From Leptolyngbya sp. BL0902 (GTDB lineage: Bacteria; Cyanobacteriota; Cyanobacteriia; Phormidesmidales; Phormidesmidaceae): 64,000 bases of DNA. The stretch spans positions 4,149,501 to 4,213,500 of the forward strand of contig NZ_CP046155.1 in NCBI RefSeq assembly GCF_016403105.1, written 5' to 3'. The notes under the pieces were generated by a model that saw only the letters and a list, made by a program, of their open reading frames with translations, was not told the origin of the DNA and searched no databases. Below, one piece after another: positions 17,437 to 26,631 of the stretch (its first letter is position 1; each line of letters opens with the position of its first letter). Position numbers and translations under genes: made by a program.

Positions 17437-18516
17437 GTGCAATTAGAGTCTCTACATCTTCAACCGGAAGGGTTGCCTCAGGGAAATAGCGCCACCGATT
17501 CTGGCTTACCCTTTACCCTTCAAGATTTAAAAAACGCCATTCCAGACTATTGTTTTCAGCCCTCTGCTGGGCGATCCATTGCCTACTTCCTGCGGGATGT
17601 GGGCTTGGTGGTGGCTCTCTACGTTGCGGCCTATACGTTAGATGCCTGGTGGTTTTACCCCATCTTTTGGTTTTTGCAGGGCACCCTATTCTGGGCTCTG
17701 TTTGTGGTTGGCCACGACTGCGGCCATGGGTCTTTTTCCAAACTGGGTTGGCTAAATAACCTGGTCGGGCACCTAGCCCACACGCCGATTTTGGTGCCCT
17801 ACCACGGCTGGCGCATCAGCCACCGCACCCACCACGCCAATACGGGCAACATCGACACCGACGAAAGCTGGTACCCCCTCTCGGAAACCCAGTACCGCAC
17901 CCTGCCCGCCGCCCAAAAATTTGTGCGGTTCTACGCCGCCCTGTTTGCCTATCCGCTGTACTTGTTCCTGCGCTCTCCCGGTCGCCAGGGGTCTCACTTT
18001 CTGCCCAGCAGCCCCCTGTTCCGGCCCTCCGAACGGCGCGGCGTGATGATTAGCACCCTATGCTGTGCGGCCATGGTGGCGCTGCTGCTAGGGCTGGGGG
18101 TGCAGTTTGGCTTAGGCTTTGTCGTTAAGTTCTACCTGATGCCCTACCTGGTGTTCGTGGTCTGGCTGGATCTCGTCACCCTGCTGCACCACACTACCCC
18201 CGAACTACCCTGGTACCGCAACGAAGACTGGAACTTCCTGAAAGGGGCCGTCTCCACCATCGACCACGACTATGGCCTGTTCAACGACATTCACCACAAC
18301 ATTGGCACCCACGTTGCCCACCACATCTTTTTGGGCATTCCCCACTACCACCTGAAAACCGCCACCGAGGCCATCAAACCTGTGATGGGTAGCTACTACC
18401 ACAAGTCCACAGAATCCATCTGGACGAGCTTCTGGCGGGCCTTTTGGGAATGTCGCTATGTGCCCGATCAGGGGGTTAAGGTCTATTACCAACCCGATAC
18501 CCAACAACGAGCCTAA
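17437..18516 (+). CDS. desB: acyl-lipid omega-3 (delta-15) desaturase DesB
   Basis: A 359-residue membrane desaturase that introduces the omega-3 double bond into membrane-lipid fatty acids, needed in the cold. The three His boxes are complete: GHDCGHGSFS, SHRTHHANTGNIDTDESW and THVAHHIF. The second box is the DesB type, not the DesA delta-12 type. Family N-termini start with M-x-L-E, which matches the GTG at 17437 (VQLESLHL); a longer frame from 17383 would start inside the hairpin before the gene. Other desaturases are not in the window. A terminator follows. Confidence 0.93.
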   Translation: MQLESLHLQPEGLPQGNSATDSGLPFTLQDLKNAIPDYCFQPSAGRSIAYFLRDVGLVVALYVAAYTLDAWWFYPIFWFLQGTLFWALFVVGHDCGHGSFSKLGWLNNLVGHLAHTPILVPYHGWRISHRTHHANTGNIDTDESWYPLSETQYRTLPAAQKFVRFYAALFAYPLYLFLRSPGRQGSHFLPSSPLFRPSERRGVMISTLCCAAMVALLLGLGVQFGLGFVVKFYLMPYLVFVVWLDLVTLLHHTTPELPWYRNEDWNFLKGAVSTIDHDYGLFNDIHHNIGTHVAHHIFLGIPHYHLKTATEAIKPVMGSYYHKSTESIWTSFWRAFWECRYVPDQGVKVYYQPDTQQRA

Positions 18517-18584
18517 GCGGCTTGGCCTAGGTTACTGGGGTCGTCCTCGCACCCATGGGGTCTAGGCGTGAGATGTCCCTACCC

Positions 18585-18611
18585 AGCCCGTCTATTCCTA
18601 GGCGGGCTTTT
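18585..18611 (+). terminator. intrinsic terminator of desB
   Basis: AGCCCG (18585-18590) pairs with CGGGCT (18603-18608), and TTTT follows. It lies about 70 bases after the desB stop and has no other gene to serve on the plus strand. Confidence 0.7.
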
Positions 18612-18704
18612 GTATGAGCGGCCATTCCTACGGCCCCTGAGTTGGGAATTATACTAAATCCTGGCTGTCTACCCCTGATTGAGAAATCTATCCCGCTCCG
18701 CCTG

Positions 18705-18784
18705 GACTGGTCGAAGCCTAGACTTGCCGAAACCTAGACTTGCTGAAGCCTGGACTGGTCGAAGCCTGGACTTGCCGAAGCCTC
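18705..18784. repeat. five 16-base tandem repeats
   Basis: Units begin at 18705, 18721, 18737, 18753 and 18769 and follow GACT(G/T)G(T/C)(C/T)GAA(G/A)CCT(A/G/C). They alternate between GGTCGAAG and GCCGAAG forms. The period of 16 is not a multiple of three, and no gene covers the array. Such short tandem arrays are common in filamentous cyanobacteria and may vary between strains. Confidence 0.9.
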
Positions 18785-18902
18785 GATTCCGCTCTGGCGG
18801 AGCTTGTCGTTGGTGTAGCCTTCTCAATGGGGAAAGCCTCAACTTATACAGGGGTTTTCTATTCGGATATCTGCCACAAAGACTTCAATCACCCATTGCA
18901 GC

Positions 18903-19511
18903 CTAGCTTCGCTGAAGCGCGGCTTGGGCCTGATAGAGAGCATCAGCCCTGGGCCAGGGCAACAGATCGAGACTGGCAAAACCAGGGGCGGTGCGGGTCG
19001 CAGGCTCCAGGGTCAGGCTGAGATCCAAGGCCGAAAAAGAAAGCCGCTGGTCGGATAGGTCAACCCGTACTCGCCCATGGGTAGATCCTTGGCACACCTT
19101 GGGAATGGTCAGGGTAGCCGTGAGGCCATAGTCCCCCGGCGGGAGGTCAAAGAAACAATAGTGGCCATCGCCTCCGGTGAGGGTTTGGTCGGGTCGCGGA
19201 GCCACCAACCACTGATGGCGCTCGAAGGTGTTGAACAACAGTTGGGCTAGTTTGAGGGTGTCTGGGGTGATGGGTCGATCACAGGTGAGTCGTCGATAGC
19301 TGGCGATGAGGTGGGGATGATCGGCTAAGGAGTCTTCTAGAACCTTCAGAAAACCTTGAACACAGGCGGCAGGAGCGTGGGTAATACGCACCATCACCTG
19401 GGGTAGACCCTCCTGGGTGGCGGCGTTGATCACCGTTCCAGCAATGGCGACGCGCTGGGGTGAGGCCCCCTGGGCGACCTGACGAGCGGGCTGATGGACT
19501 GACGTAAGCAT
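18903..19511 (-). CDS. hypothetical protein with carboxypeptidase-regulatory-like fold
   Basis: A 202-residue soluble protein. The N-terminal part has GTVINAATQEGLPQVMVRI and the later part has DGHYCFFDLPPGDYGLTATL, the two halves of a carboxypeptidase-regulatory-like beta-sandwich. They are separated by an insertion of about 85 residues. The fold is found in carbohydrate-binding and surface proteins and in accessory proteins of contractile injection systems, but no phage-tail-like gene is nearby. No signal peptide was seen. Function is unknown. A clear coding frame with neighbour-like codon use supports it. Confidence 0.75.
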   Translation of the reverse strand: MLTSVHQPARQVAQGASPQRVAIAGTVINAATQEGLPQVMVRITHAPAACVQGFLKVLEDSLADHPHLIASYRRLTCDRPITPDTLKLAQLLFNTFERHQWLVAPRPDQTLTGGDGHYCFFDLPPGDYGLTATLTIPKVCQGSTHGRVRVDLSDQRLSFSALDLSLTLEPATRTAPGFASLDLLPWPRADALYQAQAALQRS

Positions 19512-19898
19512 GTCCGATTCTCCCTTGCGACGTGAGTATGAAATTGATGCGGCAGCACAGCGCTTAATTTTCCTAGAGCTGTCTTTTAGGACGAAATCAT
19601 CCCGATATTTAGCCTGCTTGTGGCAGCCTTTTTCATGGTTCTTGATCTGCTAGAGCCCTATTCCAGGACAAAACGGCTGTCATCACAATTCTGGACAGGG
19701 CACCTTACCCTGGCCTCAGATACCCCTACCCCAGGCCTATCCTACTGTGAATTACTTCAGGGCGGTGGGATCATTGCGGGAAGTTCGCACAGGCGCAAGT
19801 CCTACTCTAGCGCCAGACTAGCGCCAGACTTTGGCACCGGATGACCTAGGCACGGGCTAACGCAGCAACGGCAAAGAACACAGCGGCAGCGGCGAAGG
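19512..19898. other. non-coding stretch with a short direct repeat
   Basis: No convincing coding region is present; the 74-codon plus-strand ORF at 19620 lacks a ribosome-binding site and any recognised feature. TAGCGCCAGAC occurs twice in tandem at 19808-19829. Nothing else was recognised. Confidence 0.6.
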
Positions 19899-20696
19899 CT
19901 AGGGGTTGGCCCCATCGGCAATGAGAGGCGACAGGTGCAGATGATAGCGATAGAGGGCAACGGGCTGGCCAAGGGCAGCCAGAAAGTCAGGATCTTGGGG
20001 AGACAGGTAAACCGCCGTAACCTGGTCAGCTTCGATGTGATCCCCTAAATTCCAGTAGTCTGTCGTGGTTTCTACTTCGTTGAGGTAGGGCACCGCCGTA
20101 CCGCGAAACACCTGCTGAAAGCGCTCGGCGGTGATGAAGCGATCCGCTTGGGGGGCCTCTGTGGTGCGGGCGGTGACGGTGGATTCGAGCTGTCGGCCTT
20201 GATCGAGCAGGGTTAGTTGGCGATTGGGATTGTTGGGGTCAACCTTGACCGCTTTCACCGCTGCTTCTCCAAGATACGCCTGGGCCATGTTGAGGCCGTT
20301 AAAGGCCCGATCCGCCACAATATCCCCCTGGCTAAGCACCCGTGGGAAAAAGCCGCTCAAAAGCGTGGGTGCTTCCACAAACCGCACCACGCAGGTAATG
20401 GGCTGATCCAGCATCGACTGGTTGCTCTCAAAGCCGGGGGTGACAATGTCGGGGGCGAGGGGAGCGGCTAAATCCACCAGGGTGCTGGTCAACTCCCAGG
20501 TGCCTGCCATCCAGTCAGGATAGGCCAAATCGCCCTTGGCCCCCGGCAGGGGCAGCTTCTCCCAGGCGGGAAAGTCCTGGAATCGATCCGACAGCGGCAG
20601 AGCCACGGCCTCCCCACTGCACAACAGCCAGACCGTCAGCAGCAGCAACAGCCAAGACAGGCGACGGCGGATCAAAATACGCAGGGGGCGAGGCAT
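19899..20696 (-). CDS. exported conserved protein, DUF6816-like
   Basis: A 265-residue protein with a basic start and a long hydrophobic segment (LSWLLLLLTVWLLCSGEAVA) that reads as a signal peptide cut near residue 32. The mature part begins LPLSDRFQDFPAWEKLP and contains YPDWMAGTWELTSTLVDL and VDYWNL-like strands, suggesting a lipocalin-like or beta-barrel lumenal protein. I associate this pattern with the cyanobacterial and plant DUF6816 family, with moderate certainty. It probably acts in the thylakoid lumen or periplasm. It is followed on the same strand, further upstream, by ilvD. Confidence 0.75.
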   Translation of the reverse strand: MPRPLRILIRRRLSWLLLLLTVWLLCSGEAVALPLSDRFQDFPAWEKLPLPGAKGDLAYPDWMAGTWELTSTLVDLAAPLAPDIVTPGFESNQSMLDQPITCVVRFVEAPTLLSGFFPRVLSQGDIVADRAFNGLNMAQAYLGEAAVKAVKVDPNNPNRQLTLLDQGRQLESTVTARTTEAPQADRFITAERFQQVFRGTAVPYLNEVETTTDYWNLGDHIEADQVTAVYLSPQDPDFLAALGQPVALYRYHLHLSPLIADGANP

Positions 20697-20814
20697 GGGA
20701 CGGGCACGAAAAAGGACAGGGCTTGCTGCATTCTACCCTGCCCTTTTCGGGGTCTGCTGTCCACCCTACAGGTCTAGCCGTTGTCGGGGGGACAAGGCCC
20801 ACCTCACAACCGAC

Positions 20815-22506
20815 CTAGAACAGGTTGAGGTCAGTGACGCCACCCCGGCTGCTGGAGGACACCAGTTTGGCGTACTTGGCCAACACGCCTCGCTTATACC
20901 GAGGGGTGGGGGGCACCCAGGCAGCACGGCGCTGGGCCAGTTCTTCCTCGGAGACGTTCAGTTGCAGCAGGTTGTGATCGGCGTCGATGGTGATGGAGTC
21001 GCCCTCTTGCACCAGGGCAATGGTGCCGCCCACCGCCGCTTCGGGGGCCACGTGGCCCACCACCATGCCGTAGGTGCCGCCGGAGAAGCGTCCGTCGGTG
21101 ATTAGGCCCACGGAATCACCCAGCCCTGCGCCGATGATGGCGGAGGTGGGGGCCAGCATTTCCCGCATACCGGGGCCACCCTTGGGGCCTTCGTAGCGCA
21201 CCACCACGATATCCCCCGCCACGATTTTCTTGTCCAGAATAGCCCGCAGGCACTCTTCTTCGGACTCGAACACGCGGGCGGGGCCAGTGATGTGGCGGTT
21301 TTTCACCCCGGTCAGCTTGGCCACAGCGCCCTCGGTGGCCAGGTTGCCCTTGAGGATGCCCAGGTGGCCGATGGGGTACATGGGGTTGCTGAAGGGGCGA
21401 ATCACGTCCTGGTCGGCGCGGGGTTCGGCGGGGATGTCGGCCAGCACTTGCTCGATGGTTTGCCCGGTGATGGTGAGGGCGTCGCCGTGGAGCAAGCCGT
21501 TGACCAACAGCATTTTCATCACCTGGGGAATGCCGCCCGCTCGGTGTAGGTCGGTGGCCACGTAGCGACCGGAGGGCTTGAGGTCGCACAGCACAGGCAC
21601 CCGCTGCCGGATGGCTTCAAAGTCATCCAGAGTCAATTCCACGCCCATGGTATTGGCAATGGCCAGCAGGTGCAGCACCGAGTTGGTGGAGCCGCCCACC
21701 GCCATAATCACCGAAATAGCGTTTTCAAAGGCTTTGCGGGTGAGAATCTGGCTGGGCAGAATTTGGTTGCGGATGGCGTTCACCAGCGCTTCAGCGGATT
21801 TTTCGGTGCTGTCGGCCTTTTCGGCATCCTCAGCGGCCATGGTGGAGGAATACATCAGGCTCATGCCCATGGCTTCAAAGGCCGAGGACATGGTGTTGGC
21901 GGTGTACATGCCGCCGCAGGAACCCGCCCCCGGGCAGGCGTTGCGTTCAACGCCCAGGAGCCGTTCTTCGCCGATTTTTCCAGCGCTGTATTCGCCCACG
22001 GCCTCAAAGGCGCTGACCACGGTCAGGTCTTCGCCCTCGTAGTGGCCCGGTTTGATGGTGCCGCCGTAGACAAAAATCGCCGGAATGTTCAGGCGAGCCA
22101 TGGCAATCATGGCTCCGGGCATGTTCTTGTCACAGCCGCCAATGGCCAGCACGCCATCCAGGCTTTGGCCGTTGCACACGGTTTCGATGGAGTCGGCAAT
22201 CACATCGCGGGACACCAGGGAGTACTTCATCCCCTCGGTGCCCATGGAAATGCCATCGCTGATGGTGATGGTGCCAAAGAGTTGGGGCATCCCTCCGGCG
22301 GCGCGAACTCCGGCTTCGGCGCGGCGGGCCAAGCCGTCTAGGCCCATGTTGCAAGGGGTAATGGTGCTAAAGCCATTGGCAATGCCCACAATGGGCTTTG
22401 TAAAGTCGTTGTCGCCAAACCCCACGGCCCGCAGCATGGCGCGGTTGGGGGTGCGTTGAACGCCTTGAGTCACCACTTGGCTTCTGCGGTTGTCGGGCAT
22501 GATCAA
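20815..22506 (-). CDS. ilvD: dihydroxy-acid dehydratase
   Basis: A 563-residue IlvD, the third step of branched-chain amino acid synthesis, dehydrating 2,3-dihydroxy acids to 2-oxo acids. Iron-sulfur ligands are visible in [11 protein letters not shown] near residue 53, [12 protein letters not shown] near residue 122 and [17 protein letters not shown] near residue 190. The C-terminal [21 protein letters not shown] is the substrate-binding part. Length matches the family. It stands alone; 190 bases separate it from the divergent pentapeptide gene. Confidence 0.96.
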   Translation of the reverse strand: MIMPDNRRSQVVTQGVQRTPNRAMLRAVGFGDNDFTKPIVGIANGFSTITPCNMGLDGLARRAEAGVRAAGGMPQLFGTITISDGISMGTEGMKYSLVSRDVIADSIETVCNGQSLDGVLAIGGCDKNMPGAMIAMARLNIPAIFVYGGTIKPGHYEGEDLTVVSAFEAVGEYSAGKIGEERLLGVERNACPGAGSCGGMYTANTMSSAFEAMGMSLMYSSTMAAEDAEKADSTEKSAEALVNAIRNQILPSQILTRKAFENAISVIMAVGGSTNSVLHLLAIANTMGVELTLDDFEAIRQRVPVLCDLKPSGRYVATDLHRAGGIPQVMKMLLVNGLLHGDALTITGQTIEQVLADIPAEPRADQDVIRPFSNPMYPIGHLGILKGNLATEGAVAKLTGVKNRHITGPARVFESEEECLRAILDKKIVAGDIVVVRYEGPKGGPGMREMLAPTSAIIGAGLGDSVGLITDGRFSGGTYGMVVGHVAPEAAVGGTIALVQEGDSITIDADHNLLQLNVSEEELAQRRAAWVPPTPRYKRGVLAKYAKLVSSSSRGGVTDLNLF

Positions 22507-22698
22507 TCCTCTAGGTGCAATGCGTTAATATTTCTATCCCACAGGGTTAGATTTTCCCTCAAAATTAAGACCATGGGAGAATCCTGCTAAATTTATTTGG
22601 CTTCTGGCCTGGCCGCTGCGTTAGCGTCTGGCTGTGCTTCTCCATTCGTTTAGCTTGAATCGTTCCAGTTCCGCCCATCGTCACCCTAGAGATCTCCT

Positions 22699-23595
22699 TT
22701 GGATAACCCGCAAGACCACCCCCATGCTTCCCTCCCGGTACCGCCGCCTCCGGTTGCCATCACAGCGGAAGACCTCCTAGAGCGCTATGCCCTTGGCGAG
22801 CGTGATTTTCGCAACGTGCAGTTGATCGGGGCCAACCTGTCCCGCCAGGACCTAAGCGGCGCTAACTTTCGGCAGGCCGTTCTGCGCGGCAGCAACTTTT
22901 CAGAAGCCAAACTGGTGGGCGTTAATTTTCGAGAGGCAAGGCTGGACGATACCAACTTTTACAAGGCCAATCTCACCCTCTGCAACTTTATCGGCGCTGA
23001 TCTGACCGAAGCGTCTCTGGTGGAGGCCAACCTCACCGAGGCCGGGATGCGCAGTGTCAATCTGATTCGCACCAACCTGAGTCGGGCCATCCTGCGGGAG
23101 GCCAACCTGAACGAGGCCACCTTTGACCACGCCGTTCTGCCCCATGCCAATCTGACGGAGGCCAGCCTCAGCCGCGCCAAAATGCTGGGGGTGGCCATGC
23201 CCCACGCCATCCTCGATCACGCTAACCTCACTAGCGCCCTGATGAACGGCATTGGCCTAGAGGAAGCCACCTTGGTCGAAGCCCTGCTCAGCGGCGCTAC
23301 CCTAGAGGGTGCCAACCTCCAAGGGGCTGACCTTAGCCGCGCCAAAATGACGGGCTCCCACTTGGTCAACGTCAACCTCTCCAGGGCTACCCTCCGGGGC
23401 ACCAACCTAAGCTGGAGTACCCTGCGCGGGGCTAACCTGCGCGGAGCTACCCTCTACCGCACCAAACTCTGCTGGACTAACCTGAGCGGGGCCGATCTCG
23501 CCGATGCCGTGATGATTAACGCCAAGCTCGACTATGCCAACCTGCGCCATGCCGACGTCCAGGGCACGGTTCTTCCCGATGGATTCATCCGCTAG
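22699..23595 (+). CDS. pentapeptide repeat protein
   Basis: A 298-residue protein made almost entirely of A(N/D)LXX pentapeptide repeats from about residue 50 to 290, forming a right-handed beta-helix of roughly 12 coils. Typical runs are GANLSRQDLSGANF and SGADLADAVMINAKLDYAN. The first 35 residues are Pro-rich, followed by DLLERYALGERDF, a common cap in cyanobacterial members. The start is a TTG, since no ATG or GTG occurs in frame before the repeats. Function is unknown. It meets the convergent hydrolase gene with a four-base overlap. Confidence 0.88.
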   Translation: MDNPQDHPHASLPVPPPPVAITAEDLLERYALGERDFRNVQLIGANLSRQDLSGANFRQAVLRGSNFSEAKLVGVNFREARLDDTNFYKANLTLCNFIGADLTEASLVEANLTEAGMRSVNLIRTNLSRAILREANLNEATFDHAVLPHANLTEASLSRAKMLGVAMPHAILDHANLTSALMNGIGLEEATLVEALLSGATLEGANLQGADLSRAKMTGSHLVNVNLSRATLRGTNLSWSTLRGANLRGATLYRTKLCWTNLSGADLADAVMINAKLDYANLRHADVQGTVLPDGFIR

Positions 23596-25496
23596 GGCGT
23601 CGGGTGGTTGGGGGGCGGGGTTTGGGCCTGCATCCGCCCAGGTCGGGAGGGCTGCGTTAGAGCCGCGAGGGATGGGGACGGGTTGCGCAGATACGTCACC
23701 ACCTGGCGCTGGAGCAGTTGGATCTGATCTTGCCACAGCATCGACTGAAGCCGCAGCAGTGACGGCCCGTAGGCAAGGCGGCTGGCCCGTTGGTAGTTTG
23801 TTTGGTGCTGCAACCGAGGCCATGCCAAGAGCCGAGGCGGCAGAGTTTGGTTGAACCCTAACCCTAGTTCTGGGGTAGAAAATACCTCTGCGTAGGTCGG
23901 GGACAGAAAGCCTGCGTAGGCCGACGCCTGATCGGTCTGCTGCAAAATAAAGCTCAGACTTATGCCTTGCAAGAAGATGCGTAAATTGCCGCTACTGGCA
24001 TCGGGCAGGGCAGGCATGAAGGGAATGGCTTGTAGGTTGGGATTGAGGTTTTCTGGATCTCCCACACTGAGGTGAGAAGCCCCCATGGCGGTAATTAAAT
24101 ACTTGGGCCCTGCCAATTGGCTAAAGGGGCCAAGCTGCTGAGCGGCCATCGGCGTGACGCTATCTTGGGTACCCGCCAGCATCAGCGTGGGCACCGTTAC
24201 CCGGCTGAGGCCCGATTCCCCAAACAACAGCCCAGTGAGGGGGTTAATCAAGACGAGCTGGCGAATCCGGTCATCGCGCAAATTGGCATACTTGACCGGG
24301 AGATCCAGCGCCGCACACTGGAACCAGTCCGATGGGGATAGCCGGACGGGATCTATCTGCTTGCAGGCTTGACTCAGCAGGCGCAGATCCAGGGGTGCCC
24401 CCGCCAAGGCCAGCCCTGTATAGCCCCCCAGGGAATGGCCAATCAGGGTGACTTGGTTGGTGTTGATGCGACCCCTCAGGCTGTAGGAATAGCGATCCAG
24501 CCGATCCAGCCGACTCAGCACGTAGGTGATATCTCGAGGCCGATCTAAAAACTCTGTGGCCGGGAGGACGCGACTGCCCCGACTCGCCTCCGCCTCACCC
24601 GCCTGGGGCATCGACAGGAGCGCCGCCACATTACTGCCGGGATGCTCCACCGCCGCCACCGTCAGCCCATGGGACGCCAAATGCTCAGCCAAGTAGGCCA
24701 GAAAGCGGCGGTCAGCCCCAAAGCCGTGGGAGATCACCACCAGCGGCCCATGGCTGGCTTGGCTCCAATAGATATCCACCGGAATATTGCGATTGCGCTC
24801 TCGATCCCGCAGCAGCATCTCCCAGTGCTCCACCGCCGCTGGCCCGGTAGAGAAGGGATTAACGCGGCTGGGGGGCCAAATCTCTGGATCGGGAGTTTCC
24901 ATATTGCGGTGCAGAATTTGCCCTAGCAGCGCACTTTCTCGCTGGGCCAGGTGAAACTGCGACGCCCAGGCTAACCAGGCCCCCACATCCACCTCCAGGG
25001 TATCCTGGGGCAACTGCTGCACAACGGTCAACAGCGTTGGCGGAAGTTCTAGGCTGGAAACCTGCTCTAGGGCCTGCTGCAAATCCGTGGGCTGGAGGTT
25101 GGGGACTAGGGCCTGGAGCGTAGCCAGCAGGGGCATCCCCCCAGGGGTATGCAAGATTTCGTCGAGGATAACCTGCCCCACCGCCGGATCCACCGCCAGC
25201 TCACTGTTTAGGGTGGCTTGCACCTGGGCATTCAGCAGAGGCCGATACAGTCGCAACCCTTGGGGCACTTGGCCTGTGGCGGCAAAGGTTTCGAGATCAG
25301 CAATGCGCACCGTTTGAGACAGAAGGCCCCAGCGCAAGGTCAGCCACTCTGCCGCCTCGGCCTGCTGTCCGCCACCGATCACCATGAGCAGGGCTAACCC
25401 TGCACGCACCCACCACCGGGCCAAATCACGTCGGCGGGAAAGACCAGGACGGAAAGGGTTTAGCACAGTCACCACATTAACAAGACCACCTATCAT
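23592..25496 (-). CDS. exported alpha/beta hydrolase with DUF1400 domain
   Basis: A 634-residue protein. A signal-like segment near residues 25-48 (WVRAGLALLMVIGGGQQAEA) is followed by the DUF1400 region (about 50-195), which contains GLRLYRPLLNAQVQATLNSEL. The hydrolase domain carries VISHGFGADRRFL near residue 255 and the nucleophile block GHSLGGYTGLALAG near residue 355. GASHLSVGD probably carries the catalytic His. The family resembles platelet-activating-factor acetylhydrolase and dienelactone hydrolases and is widespread in cyanobacteria with unknown substrate. It probably acts in the periplasm. Confidence 0.88.
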   Translation of the reverse strand: MIGGLVNVVTVLNPFRPGLSRRRDLARWWVRAGLALLMVIGGGQQAEAAEWLTLRWGLLSQTVRIADLETFAATGQVPQGLRLYRPLLNAQVQATLNSELAVDPAVGQVILDEILHTPGGMPLLATLQALVPNLQPTDLQQALEQVSSLELPPTLLTVVQQLPQDTLEVDVGAWLAWASQFHLAQRESALLGQILHRNMETPDPEIWPPSRVNPFSTGPAAVEHWEMLLRDRERNRNIPVDIYWSQASHGPLVVISHGFGADRRFLAYLAEHLASHGLTVAAVEHPGSNVAALLSMPQAGEAEASRGSRVLPATEFLDRPRDITYVLSRLDRLDRYSYSLRGRINTNQVTLIGHSLGGYTGLALAGAPLDLRLLSQACKQIDPVRLSPSDWFQCAALDLPVKYANLRDDRIRQLVLINPLTGLLFGESGLSRVTVPTLMLAGTQDSVTPMAAQQLGPFSQLAGPKYLITAMGASHLSVGDPENLNPNLQAIPFMPALPDASSGNLRIFLQGISLSFILQQTDQASAYAGFLSPTYAEVFSTPELGLGFNQTLPPRLLAWPRLQHQTNYQRASRLAYGPSLLRLQSMLWQDQIQLLQRQVVTYLRNPSPSLAALTQPSRPGRMQAQTPPPNHPTP

Positions 25497-25847
25497 TTAG
25501 GGGACGATGCCCAGAGGCCAAAGGTTGCGACCGAATCCCATTTTTTTTCTGTGGATATTTTCTCTGTGGATTAGCTTAATCTAAACCACTGGAGAACGGG
25601 GGGAAGGAGGCACAATCGTCAACTTTCGTTGCACGGTTAGCGGCAGGGAGCGGCAGGCGGTGCCTTCCCCTGTAGCGGTTCACTTCTGGGGGCGTAGGGC
25701 GGTTAGGGGGTTCCCCGCATCCTGAGAATTCTCGCTATCATCGTAGGCAATCCGTCATGGGTTTCCCGCCCCAGTGAGCGTCTGGGCATACCCTAGGAAT
25801 ATCCGTCCTCAGCCTCACTCCCTATCCTGCCCCTAGGTGCTGCTCCT
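25497..25847. other. non-coding stretch
   Basis: This divergent 350-base gap contains homopolymeric TTTTTTTTCTGTGG near 25540 and two GGCAGG-type short repeats, but no ORF, hairpin with T-run or recognised operator. Confidence 0.6.
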
Positions 25848-26132
25848 ATGCCTGATCCCCAGCCCCCCTCCAAGGACGATTTCCTGTTTCCGCGCAGCAA
25901 ATACTGGGGCGAGTTTAGCCCTCAGCATTTGGCCTTTAACGCCAACCTCCAGGAGTTTGCCCAGCGGGTGTCGTTCATCTGCAACCTAGAAACCGGGGGG
26001 AAAATTCCGCCCAAGCAAGCCTACGATGAAATTAAGCGCCTGTGGAAAGACCTCAAGCGCTCGAAGGCTAACTTGATAGACCCCACGACTCCCACGGACG
26101 GGTCGGCAGAGCCACCCAGCCCTGATCCCTAG
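25848..26132 (+). CDS. small conserved cyanobacterial protein, 94 residues
   Basis: A soluble protein with the core FLFPRSKYWGEFSPQHLAFN followed by LQEFAQRVSFICNLETGGKI and a helical segment ending in DLKRSKANL. The first ten and last 18 residues are Pro-rich and disordered-looking. I recall this core as a small cyanobacterium-specific family (DUF7219-like), but the name is not certain. ATG 25848 follows a G-rich leader. No operon partner; secG converges on it. Confidence 0.75.
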   Translation: MPDPQPPSKDDFLFPRSKYWGEFSPQHLAFNANLQEFAQRVSFICNLETGGKIPPKQAYDEIKRLWKDLKRSKANLIDPTTPTDGSAEPPSPDP

Positions 26133-26246
26133 ACGGTCAATCTAGCCTGGGTCTGAGAAGAGAACGCCCTAGCAGCAGACATCGTCGCGGGTTGGCAGGG
26201 CCATGGACGAGAGCACGGAGCGCTAGAAGCCCTAGCGGGGCTTACC

Positions 26247-26489
26247 TTAAACGGCCGGAGCCTCTAGCCAGCCAGCGCTGAGGATGACGGTCAGGCCCAT
26301 GAACAGCGCCGTCAGCGCCCAGGTGACTCGGTTGAGGGTGGTTTCAGCGCTCTTGGTGCTGGTGAACAGTTGCGCCTGACCGCCCAATCCGCCGAGGCCA
26401 TCCCCCTTGGGACTGTGGAGCATGACCAGCGCCGTCAGCCCCAGGGCCGAGACTAACCACAGCACTTGCAGAATCGTTTTGACAATCAT
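26247..26489 (-). CDS. secG: preprotein translocase subunit SecG
   Basis: An 80-residue SecG, the small two-helix subunit of the SecYEG channel in the plasma and thylakoid membranes. Helix 1 is ILQVLWLVSALGLTALVML. It is followed by the family's SPKGDGLGGLGGQAQLF loop, and helix 2 lies near residues 55-75. It is immediately downstream of gpmI on the same strand, separated by about 140 bases, an arrangement also seen in other cyanobacteria. Confidence 0.93.
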   Translation of the reverse strand: MIVKTILQVLWLVSALGLTALVMLHSPKGDGLGGLGGQAQLFTSTKSAETTLNRVTWALTALFMGLTVILSAGWLEAPAV

Positions 26490-26631
26490 GGGCGCGTTCC
26501 GTTTTCAAGAGTCAGGGTCAAAAAACTTGGCTGGAGTTGGGCAACGGTAGACGCCCCATCCCAGCACAGCCTTCCTATTCTAAGCTGATTTTCAGACGAC
26601 TCCCACAATCATGGCAGTCGTCCGGCTGCTG

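Larger units (their letters stand above)
18517..18902. other. intergenic stretch after desB with terminator and tandem repeats
   Basis: It holds the desB terminator (18585-18611) and five 16-base tandem units (18705-18784). Two short plus-strand ORFs here are read through the tandem units and have no supporting features, so they are not called. Nothing else was recognised. Confidence 0.7.

Noticed and set aside
18679-19021. Short plus-strand ORFs through the 16-base tandem repeats
   Set aside because: They arise from repeat sequence and antisense of the downstream gene, with no ribosome-binding site.
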